Below, in pieces: positions 17,808-27,129 of a stretch of 37,064 bases of DNA. The stretch is from Frischella japonica (lineage in GTDB: Bacteria; Pseudomonadota; Gammaproteobacteria; Enterobacterales; Orbaceae): the NCBI RefSeq assembly GCF_014489845.1, contig NZ_JABURY010000004.1:1-37064 (forward strand). Reading direction: 5' to 3'. Position 1 is the first letter of the stretch. Each line of letters starts with the position of its first letter. The position numbers and the translations under genes were made by a program. The notes under the pieces were generated by a model. The model did no database searches, was not told the origin of the DNA, and saw only the letters and a program-made list of their open reading frames with translations.

Positions 17808-19778
17808 ATGAGTTCGAAAAAAAAATTACAGTTACTTACTTATTCAATAAATTTAAGTTTATTGTTCACCTTTTCTACAAAATCAATGGCTGCAATAGAT
17901 ACGGATATGGATACTATGGTTGTAACTGCATCAGGATTTGAACAACAAATTAAAGATGCCCCAGCCAGTATTTCTGTAATCACATCTAAAGAACTTAGTA
18001 ATAAACCCTATCGAGATATTACTGATGCAATAAAAGATATTCCTGGGGTAAATATTTCTGGTGGAGGCGATAAGTCAGATATTAGTATTCGTGGTATGGA
18101 TGCAAAATATACGCTTATTCTTATCGATGGTAAAAAAGTCAGCACACGCGAGACTAGACCAAATAGTGATAATCCCGGTTTTGAACAAGGTTGGTTACCA
18201 CCATTAGCAGCAATTGAACGTATTGAGGTAGTTAAAGGACCAATGTCTTCACTTTATGGTTCCGATGCGATGGGAGGGGTAATTAATATCATTACTAAAA
18301 AAGTGACAGATAAATGGCAAGGAAGTGTACGTTTGGAATCAACATTTCAGGATAATTCAAAAGCAAGTAATTATTATACTGGTGATTTTTCAGTGATGGG
18401 GCCCATAATTTCAGATATCCTTGGTATCCAATTATATGGACAGTATACTGATCATCCAGAAGATGAATTTGTGAGTGGTCATGCTGAACAGAAATTGCGT
18501 AGTATTAATGGTAAGCTATCTTTAAATGCCACGGAAAGTCAAAAATTTGATTTAGATTTTGGTCGATCATTACAAAATAGTAAAAACACGCCGGGTAAAA
18601 CAAGTTCAATTCGTTCTAGACCAAATGTTCGTGATAATCGTAGAAATTCATTATCATTAACCCATAATGGTTATTTCGATCATTTTTCAACCACATCATT
18701 CGTAACATATGAAGCTAATAATAATCCGAAAAGGGATATGAAAATTGAAAATACAATAGTTGATACTCGTGCCATTATTCCTTTTAGCATTAATACGTTA
18801 ACTATTGGTGGTAAATATGGTCATCAGGAACTGCAGGATAAAGGTAATAAACTTGAAAATAACGTAGATAAAATAAAACGTTGGGATTATGCTCTCTTTA
18901 CAGAAGATGAAATACAATTATTAGACAATTGGAGTCTTACTTTAGGTTTACGATTTAATAAAGACGAAAATTATGGTAGTAATTGGAATCCAAGGATTTA
19001 TACTGCCTGGGATATTAATGACAATTTTACATTAAAGGGTGGTTTTTCAACGGGCTATAGCACACCAATGTTAAGGCAAGTTGTAACCGATTGGGGACAA
19101 GCTACAGGCGGTGGTTATAGAAATGGCGTTATATTAGGTAATCCAGATTTAAAACCAGAAAAAAGTGATAATTATGAAATGAGTATCGCTTATAGTAATG
19201 ATTATGGATTAAATACGTCTGCCACGGTGTTTTATACCAAATATAAAAATAAAATACAAAGTAATGATCTTTGTAATGATAGAACGAATAGCCAGCAATG
19301 TAATATTAATGGTGTAGGCAATTTTGATTTTATTCAAGAATGGGTCAATGTTGATAAAGCAGATTTAAAAGGGCTTGAGCTTATGCTAAAAACACCTTTA
19401 TTTGACCAATTTTCATTAAATTCCAGTTATACATGGACGAAAACAGAACAAAAAACCGGTAAATATAAGGGCCGATCATTAAATCGAACACCAAAACAAA
19501 AATTTAACACGCAATTAGACTGGTATGTTACTGAACAATGGGACTTATGGGCGAAGATAGCTTATTATGGTGTAGAAAGCTCAACAAATCGTAGCGGTAC
19601 AAAAATTAATTATCCTGGTTATACATTTTGGGATCTAGGAGGAGCTTATCAGGTCAATAAGGGTGCTAAAATTTTTGCAGGTATTTATAATATATTTGAT
19701 AAAGAAGTCAAAAATGAAGACTTTGGTAAAACCCTAGAGGGACGTCGTTATTGGGTTGGTACAGAAATTAATTTTTAA
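17808..19778 (+). CDS. TonB-dependent siderophore receptor (FepA/IrgA/CirA type)
   Basis: Outer-membrane receptor for a ferric siderophore, 656 aa. It has a signal peptide (to about residue 28, SMAA), a TonB-box-like DTMVVTAS near residues 34-41, a plug domain (about 45-165) with IKDIPGVNISGG, SIRGM and VVKGPMSSLYGSDAMGGVINIITKK-like blocks, then a 22-strand barrel ending in Phe. The plug is closest in feel to catecholate receptors such as IrgA, VctA, CirA and FepA. The actual ligand cannot be read from the sequence. Regulation by Fur is likely from the three boxes upstream. It is followed by a terminator. Confidence 0.9.
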   Translation: MSSKKKLQLLTYSINLSLLFTFSTKSMAAIDTDMDTMVVTASGFEQQIKDAPASISVITSKELSNKPYRDITDAIKDIPGVNISGGGDKSDISIRGMDAKYTLILIDGKKVSTRETRPNSDNPGFEQGWLPPLAAIERIEVVKGPMSSLYGSDAMGGVINIITKKVTDKWQGSVRLESTFQDNSKASNYYTGDFSVMGPIISDILGIQLYGQYTDHPEDEFVSGHAEQKLRSINGKLSLNATESQKFDLDFGRSLQNSKNTPGKTSSIRSRPNVRDNRRNSLSLTHNGYFDHFSTTSFVTYEANNNPKRDMKIENTIVDTRAIIPFSINTLTIGGKYGHQELQDKGNKLENNVDKIKRWDYALFTEDEIQLLDNWSLTLGLRFNKDENYGSNWNPRIYTAWDINDNFTLKGGFSTGYSTPMLRQVVTDWGQATGGGYRNGVILGNPDLKPEKSDNYEMSIAYSNDYGLNTSATVFYTKYKNKIQSNDLCNDRTNSQQCNINGVGNFDFIQEWVNVDKADLKGLELMLKTPLFDQFSLNSSYTWTKTEQKTGKYKGRSLNRTPKQKFNTQLDWYVTEQWDLWAKIAYYGVESSTNRSGTKINYPGYTFWDLGGAYQVNKGAKIFAGIYNIFDKEVKNEDFGKTLEGRRYWVGTEINF

Positions 19779-19803
19779 TAAATTTTCAATATAAGTTTAG
19801 CTC

Positions 19804-19828
19804 AGAGGGGGAATAAATCCCCTCTTTT
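19804..19828 (+). terminator. Terminator after the TonB receptor gene
   Basis: A 7-bp GC-rich stem (agagggg with cccctct), an 8-nt loop, and a T run (tttt). It begins 26 nt after the stop codon. Confidence 0.85.
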
Positions 19829-19974
19829 AATTATTCATAAAGTTATGTCGTCTTTATTTAAACATGACTCGTTGATTCATGACGTTAATGTTGTGTCAAA
19901 CTCAGTTATCGAGTATAGGCATTTGATAGTTAATCCTCTATAATTTCTTTTAATTGTCTAACAATTGGTTAATT

Positions 19975-22900
19975 ATGTTTACGGTTTATCACTCAAATCA
20001 GCTAGATCTTCTAAAAGAGTTAACTTCCCAATTAATTACTATTCAGCCTTTGGATGGGGTATTTGCACCAGAGATTATTTTAGTGCAAAGTCAGGGGATG
20101 GGGCAGTGGTTACAAATTCAATTGGCCGAGAAACTAGGTATCGCTGCCAATATTCAATATCCTTTTCCAACCCAATTTGTTTGGGATATTTATCGGGTAT
20201 TTGATCCTAATTTACCGAAAGATAATATCTTTAATACCGATTTTATGACATGGGCATTATTAGATATTTTACCGAAATTAATCAAACAAACGCAATTTAC
20301 AGCCTTACGAAATTATTTCAATTTTGCTGATGATGAACAAAAATATTACCAGCTTGCTAGTTCAATTGCTCAGCTATTTGATCAATATCTAGTTTATCGT
20401 GTTGATTGGTTAAAAACTTGGGAAAATGGCCAATTGGTTAGTGGTTTAGATCATGCCCAAAACTGGCAGGCTGCATTATGGCAAGAACTGGTAGCTTATT
20501 CAAAATCCTTAGCAATACCTTTTGTTCACCGAGCTGAAATTCATGTCAATGTAATAAAGGCGTTGAATAATTTATCGAATAGCTTAATTATTGAAAAATT
20601 ACCAAAACGTATTTTTGTTTTTGGCATTGTGTCACTGCCACCATTATATTTAGAACTTTTTTATAGTTTAAGCCAGCATATCGATGTACATTTTATGTTT
20701 ATGAATCCCTGCCGGCAATATTGGGGCGATATCATTGATCATTCTTTTTTAACTAAGCATATTAATTCTAATGATACGATTGATAATCTGATCCAAACTA
20801 CAAACCCATTGTTAGCTTCTTGGGGTAAATTAGGGCGTGATCATCTAGCATTATTACAAAATTATAATACTAAAAATGATATTGAGGCCTTTGTAGATTA
20901 TGATTGCAATTGTTTATTATCAAAAGTACAGCAATCAATATTGGACATGCAAAGTGTTCTCAATTATTCCGATTCGTTTACAGAAACAAAACAACAATAC
21001 ATTGAACAAAATGATCATTCCATTGAATTCCATGTTTGTCATAGTGAACAACGGGAAGTTGAAGTGTTATATGACAATTTATTGGCAATATTAGATCAAC
21101 ATCCAGATATTCACTTAAATGAATGTGTAGTAATGGTTGCTGATATCGATCATTATGCGCCATATATACAAGCGGTATTTGATAATGCTCCTAAACATCG
21201 TTATTTACCTTATACTATTGCAGACCAAAAACTTAAATATATTGATCCGATTGTACAAGGTTTCTTCTTGTTACTAGAGCTACCACATAGTCGATTAGAG
21301 ATTGAGTTTATCTTTAATATATTAGAAATTCCAAGTATTGCTAAACGATTCTCATTAAATGAAGAAAATTTAGTTCAATTACGTAATTGGATTATCGATT
21401 CAGGTATACGTTGGGGACTTGAATCAGCTATTGATAAGCCGCATAGTTGGTTAATGGGATTAAATCGCATGTTACTTGGCTATATGATGGAGAGTAAGCT
21501 AGAGAGTTGGCAAAATATTTTCCCGTATGATGAGTCGACAGGTTTGAATGCTGAACTGGTCGGGTTTTTATCCGATTTTATTTTGATGATTGCTAAATGG
21601 CGTAATCTTTTGACTCAATCACATTCAAGTTGTCAGTGGCTACATTTATGTGCTGATTTATTAGCTGATTTCTTTATAAGTGATGTTAATAGTGAACCAT
21701 TATTATTAATGATTAAAGAACAGTGGCAAAAAATTCTTCATCAAGCCAACATTGCCGATTATGGTAAAGCAATTGATATTGTTATTCTGAAGAATTTTAT
21801 GCAAACTAAATTTGATAATCATTATCTTTCTCATCGGTTTTTAGTCGGAAAAATAAATTTTTGTACCCTAATGCCCATGCGTTCTGTACCATTCAAGGTG
21901 GTCTGTCTCTTAGGGATGAATGATGGTGCTTATCCACGGGCTGTTTCGCCTTTCGGTTTTGATCTGATTAGTCGTCACGCTCGAATAGGCGATAGAAGTC
22001 GACGGAATGATGACCGATATCTTTTTTTAGAAGCATTATTATCGGCAGAAAAAAAATTGTATATTAGTTATATTGGACACGATATACAGACAAATGAGCC
22101 ACGTTATCCATCAATTTTAGTAGATGAATTATGGCATTATATACGACAAGGTTATCGTTTAGATGGTGATCAGTTAGCAACATCAGAAGTAGCGGTTGAT
22201 AAGTTACAAGCTCATTTGATTGAACAACATACACGAATGCCATTTCATCGATATAATTTTCAAAAATCGGACGGTTACCATTTAAAAACAATTAGTTATG
22301 CTGATGAATGGTTACCAGCAGCTAAATGTCAGGGCGCTTCAACTCTGTTTCAGCAACCATTACCTAAACAAATAATTAATACGATTACATTGGACGAATT
22401 AAAGCAGTTTTATCGGCATCCTATTAAACAGTTTACAAAAAAAAGATTGGGCTATACGATAAATACTAATGATGAACAATTACCGGATACTGAAAATTTT
22501 AATTTAGATGGTTTGCAACGTTTTTATATTAATAATCAAATTTTAAATCAATTTATGTTGCAACAAGATGTCACGACGCAACTTGATGATAAATTATTTC
22601 AAAAAATGTTGTTAAGTAATCAATTACCTTATGGTGCGTTTGGGCAACTCTTATATGCCGAACAGAAATCCTTGATGCAACTATTGATAGAACGAATTAA
22701 GCAAGCAAAAACGGGGGAATTTAAATCATTAGATATTAATTTAATGATTGATGAGATATCTTTAGTCGGCAGAATAAATTATTTACAACCAGATGGTATT
22801 TTACAATGGCGAAGCGCCAAATTAACAGTAAAAGATGGTGTGTCACTATGGATTGAACACTTGGTTTATTGTATTTTGCAAGCAAATAATGTGCCATTTT

Positions 22901-23292
22901 ATAACCGTATGTATGGTCGGGATGAATCACAATGGTGTTTTGATCCCATTTCACCTGATAAGGCCTTAAATTTACTTAGTGATTTAGTTAATGGTTATAT
23001 AAATGGTCTAAATCAACCTTTATTTATGCCATTACAAAGTTCATGGCATTGGCTTGAAACTGCTTATGATGCAGAAAAACAAATTATTACAGACGATATG
23101 GCTATCCTATCCAAAGCGAAAAACCATTTTATAGCAAAATGGCAAGGGGGGATTGGTTTGACTGCAGAATATGATGATTACTACCATCGCCTATATCCAG
23201 AACTCAATGATGAATTGATTGATAACGCAATAGTCTCAATAGAACGTTATTTATTGCCCATTATTCAACATCACGTTAAGGATATATCATGA
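19975..23292 (+). CDS. recC: Exonuclease V subunit RecC
   Basis: Chi-recognising, non-catalytic subunit of RecBCD for double-strand-break repair. It has 1105 aa (E. coli: 1122). The N-terminus MFTVYHSNQLDLL aligns with E. coli MLRVYHSNRLDVL, fixing the start at 19975 and ruling out a longer frame from a TTG at 19954. Many blocks match, for example NPLLASWGKLGRD, CHSEQREVEVL, MVADIDHYAPYIQAVF, LMPMRSVPFKVVCLLGMNDG and RRNDDRYLFLEALLSA. A TATAAT at 19939-19944 may be the -10 box. Neither recB, ptrA nor recD is adjacent; recC is instead coupled to yjjV by an ATGA overlap. Confidence 0.97.
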   Translation: MFTVYHSNQLDLLKELTSQLITIQPLDGVFAPEIILVQSQGMGQWLQIQLAEKLGIAANIQYPFPTQFVWDIYRVFDPNLPKDNIFNTDFMTWALLDILPKLIKQTQFTALRNYFNFADDEQKYYQLASSIAQLFDQYLVYRVDWLKTWENGQLVSGLDHAQNWQAALWQELVAYSKSLAIPFVHRAEIHVNVIKALNNLSNSLIIEKLPKRIFVFGIVSLPPLYLELFYSLSQHIDVHFMFMNPCRQYWGDIIDHSFLTKHINSNDTIDNLIQTTNPLLASWGKLGRDHLALLQNYNTKNDIEAFVDYDCNCLLSKVQQSILDMQSVLNYSDSFTETKQQYIEQNDHSIEFHVCHSEQREVEVLYDNLLAILDQHPDIHLNECVVMVADIDHYAPYIQAVFDNAPKHRYLPYTIADQKLKYIDPIVQGFFLLLELPHSRLEIEFIFNILEIPSIAKRFSLNEENLVQLRNWIIDSGIRWGLESAIDKPHSWLMGLNRMLLGYMMESKLESWQNIFPYDESTGLNAELVGFLSDFILMIAKWRNLLTQSHSSCQWLHLCADLLADFFISDVNSEPLLLMIKEQWQKILHQANIADYGKAIDIVILKNFMQTKFDNHYLSHRFLVGKINFCTLMPMRSVPFKVVCLLGMNDGAYPRAVSPFGFDLISRHARIGDRSRRNDDRYLFLEALLSAEKKLYISYIGHDIQTNEPRYPSILVDELWHYIRQGYRLDGDQLATSEVAVDKLQAHLIEQHTRMPFHRYNFQKSDGYHLKTISYADEWLPAAKCQGASTLFQQPLPKQIINTITLDELKQFYRHPIKQFTKKRLGYTINTNDEQLPDTENFNLDGLQRFYINNQILNQFMLQQDVTTQLDDKLFQKMLLSNQLPYGAFGQLLYAEQKSLMQLLIERIKQAKTGEFKSLDINLMIDEISLVGRINYLQPDGILQWRSAKLTVKDGVSLWIEHLVYCILQANNVPFYNRMYGRDESQWCFDPISPDKALNLLSDLVNGYINGLNQPLFMPLQSSWHWLETAYDAEKQIITDDMAILSKAKNHFIAKWQGGIGLTAEYDDYYHRLYPELNDELIDNAIVSIERYLLPIIQHHVKDIS

Positions 23293-24074
23293 TATTCATT
23301 GATACCCATTGTCATTTAGATGCACCACCTTTTACTCATGCAATGATCGATTCAATAAAAAAGTTTCGACAAGCTAAAGTGGAAAAAATTATTGTTCCTG
23401 CTGTATCAAGTCAAAATTTTGCAACAATAAAACTATTATCTCAGCACCATGAACCTATTTATTATGCTTTAGGGTTGCATCCTATTTATCCACATAATCA
23501 GGAAGATTTAGTGTTATTAGAGCATATGCTGGAAAATTTGCCGCCTAAATTGGTTGCGATCGGCGAAACAGGTTTAGACAATTATATCTCAAATGCCAAT
23601 CTTGCTCAGCAGCAACAGTATTTATTACGTCAGTTTGAATTTGCCAAACAGTATCATTTACCTATGATTTTACATTCACGTAAAACGCATGCTTTACTAT
23701 ATGTTTTATTAAAACAAGCAAAATTACCGAATAAGGGGGTGATTCATGGTTTTTCAGGCAGTTATGAGCAGGCTATGCAGTTTATTCGTTTAGGATTCTA
23801 TATTGGTGTAGGTGGCATTATTAGTTACCAACGCGCCAACAAAACTCGCAATGCTATTAGCCGAATTCCGTTAGAGTATATTGTATTAGAAACTGATGCA
23901 CCAGACATGCCATTAAGTGGTTATCAAGGGCAACCTAATCGACCGGAAAACGTGGCAAAAGTATTTGATATTTTGGTTTCGCTTCGAAGTGAATCTGCTG
24001 AACATATTCAAAATACCATTTTAACCAATACGTTGACGCTATTTCCGAGAATTAATACAATGAATACCATATAG
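23289..24074 (+). CDS. yjjV: TatD-family metal-dependent hydrolase YjjV
   Basis: A TIM-barrel metallohydrolase of the TatD DNase family, 261 aa, closest to E. coli YjjV. Metal ligands are visible: H7 and H9 (DTHCHLD), a Glu in AIGETGLDN, His in ILHSRKTH and in VIHGFSGS, and Asp in LETDAPDMP. The ATG overlaps the recC stop as ATGA, so the two are translated in a coupled way. Pairing a possible DNA-acting hydrolase with RecC is suggestive, but its substrate is unknown. Confidence 0.92.
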   Translation: MIFIDTHCHLDAPPFTHAMIDSIKKFRQAKVEKIIVPAVSSQNFATIKLLSQHHEPIYYALGLHPIYPHNQEDLVLLEHMLENLPPKLVAIGETGLDNYISNANLAQQQQYLLRQFEFAKQYHLPMILHSRKTHALLYVLLKQAKLPNKGVIHGFSGSYEQAMQFIRLGFYIGVGGIISYQRANKTRNAISRIPLEYIVLETDAPDMPLSGYQGQPNRPENVAKVFDILVSLRSESAEHIQNTILTNTLTLFPRINTMNTI

Positions 24075-24282
24075 TCTATTATTGCAATATGTTAGAAAAG
24101 TTAGCTTTTCAATATAGAGTAATAACAGAAGAAAGACATATCATTAACAAAATAAAACTAATATCAAAAATATTGCAGATTTTAAATTTTGATATTAAGC
24201 TGATTCATGTTGATTCACCGCTTTTAAGTAAATTATGTTTAACCATTTCAAAAATTATTTGTGGTACCATTGCTTTACAAAC

Positions 24283-24314
24283 CAAGTTATTTCTCCCATG
24301 AGAGAAATAACTTG
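24283..24314. repeat. Perfect 13-bp inverted repeat
   Basis: Arms caagttatttctc and gagaaataacttg with the 6-nt loop ccatga. No T run follows on either side, so it is not a standard terminator. It lies 238 nt before the MdtD-like gene. Confidence 0.8.
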
Positions 24315-24358
24315 ATATTGTTAAAGACATTATTAGAACAATGACTCTTGAGGTGGAT

Positions 24359-24463
24359 ATGCAAAAAACAGTATTTGCGATACTATTAGGTGTAACTTTT
24401 TGAGGTTTTATCTGCTCTATCAGCCACTTTCTGTTTGGCACATTATTTCTAGTTGTTTATTAA
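24359..24463 (+). pseudogene. Possible broken small membrane-protein gene
   Basis: An ATG with a good SD (gaggtgg) opens a hydrophobic frame (MQKTVFAILLGVTF) that meets TGA after 14 codons. The same frame continues with a second hydrophobic stretch (19 codons, GFICSISHFLFGTLFLVVY) before TAA. This may be a decayed two-helix membrane protein, a 14-residue peptide, or chance. No family was recognised. Confidence 0.3.
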
Positions 24464-24551
24464 CTAGTTAGAGGTTAGGCCAATCGGTAAAAAAATATCA
24501 AATGTTAAGGTTAAGCATTTTATTAACGATCATCATGAATTAAGAACTGAA

Positions 24552-25985
24552 ATGACAAATACACATCCCATAACCCCAATTATGTATAAAATGATGCCAT
24601 GGATTGCCGCAATGGCTTTTTTTATGCAAATGCTTGATAGCTCTATCTTAAATACAGCTTTACCCGCTATAGCGCGAGATCTCGATGAATCACCTTTAAA
24701 TATGCAATCAGCGGTTATTTGTTATGCATTAGCGTTAGCATTATTTATTCCAGTGAGTGGTTTTCTATCAGATCGATTTGGCACTCGCAATATTTTTATC
24801 TTTTCTGTGTTTTTATTCTCCTGTGGTTCATTATTTTGTGCTTTATCACCGTCACTGCTTATTTTAGATATTTCTCGAATTATTCAAGGGATTGGTGGTG
24901 CGATGATGGTACCTGTTTCACGTTTAGTCTTAATTAAATCATTCAAACGTAGTGAGTTTTTGGCTGCATTAAATGCTTCAACTATTCCAGGATTGGTCGG
25001 TCCTGTAGTTGGACCATTACTTGGTGGGTATTTTGTGCAATATATCTCATGGCATTGGATATTTTTGATCAATCTACCAATTGGATTATTAGGTATCGTA
25101 GCCGGATGGAAATATATGCCAAATATCAAAGGTAAAAATAGTTTTTTTGATACCTCAGGTGTAATACTTATTGCTTTAGCTGTAGTTTGTGCAACGTTAG
25201 CTATTGAATTAATTAATCAGAATATGAAGATCCAATTTTCAATTGGATTGTTTGCTGTTTGTTCAATTTCTTTAATTTTATATTTTAAACACGCCAAAAA
25301 GTCTCCTTCCCCCATTTTTCCTTTAATTTTATTCAAAATTCATACGTTCAAAATTGGAATAATCGGTAATTTAATTAGCCGGCTTGGCATATCAGCGGCT
25401 CCTTTTTTAGTCCCGCTATTATTACAAGTCGCTTTTGGTTATTCAGCACTTTATGCTGGACTGATGTTAATGCCAATGGCGGTAGCTTCATTTCTAGGTA
25501 AATCATTAGTACAGCCGGTACTCCGGCATTATGGATATCGACGAGTTTTAATTACCAATACTACCCTTATCGGTCTTGTTATTATAGCAATGGTTTCCTT
25601 GGAACGAGACTCATCCATAATATTATTTGGATTATTGTTATTTTGCTTGGGCGCCACCAATTCATTACAATTTACCGCAATGAATAGTATTACATTAGCA
25701 GACCTACCTAATGATCTAACTAGTAGTGGTAATAGCCTTATGGCTGTGAATCAACAACTGGCTATTAGTTTTGGTATAGCTTGTGGGGCGGTACTTGTCA
25801 GAATCTTCAGTAATTTAGATGAAGTGACTGATCACAATATCACTATGGCGTTTAAAATTACTTTTGTCGTATTAGGTATATTTACTTGTTTATCAGGTCT
25901 TATATTCAGGCAATTATATCCTGAAGATGGTCGAAATCTTATTAGTCAATCAAACTCTGATTCATCAACAGTAAGGAGCAAATAA
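24552..25985 (+). CDS. MdtD-like MFS drug transporter (DHA2)
   Basis: Proton-driven efflux permease of the 14-helix DHA2 family, 477 aa, inner membrane. It resembles E. coli MdtD: FFMQMLDSSILNTALPAIA (helix 1), SGFLSDRFGTRNIF (the loop 2-3 motif A), IQGIGGAMMVPVSRL (motif B region), ISWHWIFLINLPIGLLGI, and LPNDLTSSGNSLMAVNQQL near residue 400. In E. coli mdtD sits in the mdtABC-baeSR operon; here it stands alone. Its stop overlaps the next start as TAATG. Substrate unknown. Confidence 0.87.
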   Translation: MTNTHPITPIMYKMMPWIAAMAFFMQMLDSSILNTALPAIARDLDESPLNMQSAVICYALALALFIPVSGFLSDRFGTRNIFIFSVFLFSCGSLFCALSPSLLILDISRIIQGIGGAMMVPVSRLVLIKSFKRSEFLAALNASTIPGLVGPVVGPLLGGYFVQYISWHWIFLINLPIGLLGIVAGWKYMPNIKGKNSFFDTSGVILIALAVVCATLAIELINQNMKIQFSIGLFAVCSISLILYFKHAKKSPSPIFPLILFKIHTFKIGIIGNLISRLGISAAPFLVPLLLQVAFGYSALYAGLMLMPMAVASFLGKSLVQPVLRHYGYRRVLITNTTLIGLVIIAMVSLERDSSIILFGLLLFCLGATNSLQFTAMNSITLADLPNDLTSSGNSLMAVNQQLAISFGIACGAVLVRIFSNLDEVTDHNITMAFKITFVVLGIFTCLSGLIFRQLYPEDGRNLISQSNSDSSTVRSK

Positions 25986-26614
25986 TGCAATTTCAAATTA
26001 TCCCAGTAACATCATTTCAAGAAAATTGTTCGATCATTTGGTGTGAAAAAACGTTACAAGGAGCCATTGTTGATCCAGGTGGTGAGTCTGAACTTTTGAT
26101 TAAAGCAGTAGAAAAGTTAAATATAACTATAACTAAAATTTTATTAACTCATGGTCATCTTGATCATGTTGGAGGAGCAAAAGCCTTAGCAAATCATTAT
26201 CAAATTAAAATTTATGGACCTTCGCAAGAAGATAGATTTTTATTGGACAATCTACCTCAACAATGCGTTCAGTTCGGTTTTCCATTCTGCGAGGCTTTTG
26301 AACCTGATAATTGGTTAAACGAAGGAGATATTATTAAAATTGGTGAGGAGCAATTGTCGGTATTACACTGTCCAGGGCACACACCAGGGCATATTGTGTT
26401 TGTTAATCATTTACAAAAAGTTGCTTTAGTAGGTGATGTTTTATTTCATAACAGTATTGGTCGTACAGATTTTCCAAGAGGAAGTTATCCCGATCTTATC
26501 TCTTCAATCAAAACTAAATTATTTCCACTTGGTGATGATTTCACTTTTATTCCTGGTCATGGTGGAATATCAACATTTGGTCAAGAACGCATCAACAATC
26601 CATATTTAACCTAA
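25985..26614 (+). CDS. gloC: Glyoxalase II-type hydrolase GloC (YcbL)
   Basis: A metallo-beta-lactamase-fold thioesterase of 209 aa that splits S-lactoylglutathione in methylglyoxal detoxification; E. coli YcbL (GloC) is 215 aa. The metal site THGHLDHVGG (H56, H58, D60, H61), H in CPGHTPGH, D in LVGDVLF and H in IPGHG are all present. SD aaggag lies at the end of the upstream transporter gene. The two genes are coupled by TAATG. Confidence 0.9.
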   Translation: MQFQIIPVTSFQENCSIIWCEKTLQGAIVDPGGESELLIKAVEKLNITITKILLTHGHLDHVGGAKALANHYQIKIYGPSQEDRFLLDNLPQQCVQFGFPFCEAFEPDNWLNEGDIIKIGEEQLSVLHCPGHTPGHIVFVNHLQKVALVGDVLFHNSIGRTDFPRGSYPDLISSIKTKLFPLGDDFTFIPGHGGISTFGQERINNPYLT

Positions 26615-26689
26615 ATAATTTTATTAAATGTGGCTTTTGCTATTGACAGGTGCCACATAAATCTATAATATTCGCGCTATCTTTTCGGT

Positions 26690-26765
26690 TCCTCCATAGT
26701 TCAGTCGGTAGAACGGCGGACTGTTAATCCGTATGTCACTGGTTCGAGTCCAGTTGGAGGAGCCA
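26690..26765 (+). tRNA. tRNA-Asn (GTT)
   Basis: A 76-nt cloverleaf with acceptor tcctcca pairing with tggagga, anticodon GTT in ctgttaa, T-loop ttcgag and encoded CCA. tRNA-Asn genes are frequent attachment sites for islands, and an integrase remnant begins 166 nt downstream. Confidence 0.97.
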
Positions 26766-26931
26766 ACTTTCCACTTTATCTCATATCTATACATCTCTAT
26801 TTGATTATAAATCAATTTCTTATATTTTTTTATATGTCTATTATCCATATACATTTATCAATTTAATTTTTTTCGGGTAAGAATGAGGGTACAGCAAAAA
26901 TTCTCATTTTTCTCAAGAGGAAAAGAATTTT

Positions 26932-27037
26932 ATGCCAAAAATAATTAAAAGATTAACTAATAATCAAATCGAAAAATATTTGAGCAGCTGATAAAGATTT
27001 GTATCTAAGAGACGGCAATGGTTTTATTTCGGTTTGA
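26932..27037 (+). pseudogene. Tyrosine integrase remnant (N-terminal piece)
   Basis: The ATG at 26932 opens MPKIIKRLTNNQIEKYL, the usual start of P4-type tyrosine integrases (an MPK-x-x-K-x-LT lead-in). The frame stops at 26989, but the overlapping frame from 26984 continues with AADKDLYLRDGNGFISV, the next conserved block (DK-x-Y-LRDGNGL in intact members), and then stops at 27035. So a frameshift near 26982 split the gene, and nearly all of the catalytic domain is gone. It lies just behind tRNA-Asn in the orientation expected for an integrase at its att site. A weak terminator-like hairpin (about 26879-26910) precedes it. Confidence 0.72.
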
Positions 27038-27129
27038 TCGTTAGAGGATTTTATTTTTCTGTCAGAAGGCTTTCATTTTCCATTATAGGATGATTAAATT
27101 ATTGTTTACTACACTATCATTACTTCATT

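Larger units (their letters stand above)
24075..24551. other. Gap with inverted repeats, no sure gene
   Basis: Two clear inverted repeats (11 bp, 24159-24169 with 24187-24197; 13 bp, 24283-24295 with 24302-24314) and a short broken open frame at 24359 are present. The 70- and 78-codon open frames on the two strands resemble nothing and overlap each other. Confidence 0.5.

Noticed and set aside
19954..19974. TTG start for recC
   Set aside because: The ATG at 19975 aligns exactly with E. coli RecC; the upstream residues do not.
24205..24441. 78-codon minus-strand frame before the MdtD-like gene
   Set aside because: Overlaps an equally unsupported plus-strand frame and the perfect inverted repeat; no recognisable protein.
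26663..26854. Minus-strand frame across tRNA-Asn
   Set aside because: It is the complement of the tRNA gene and its flanks, a common false gene call.
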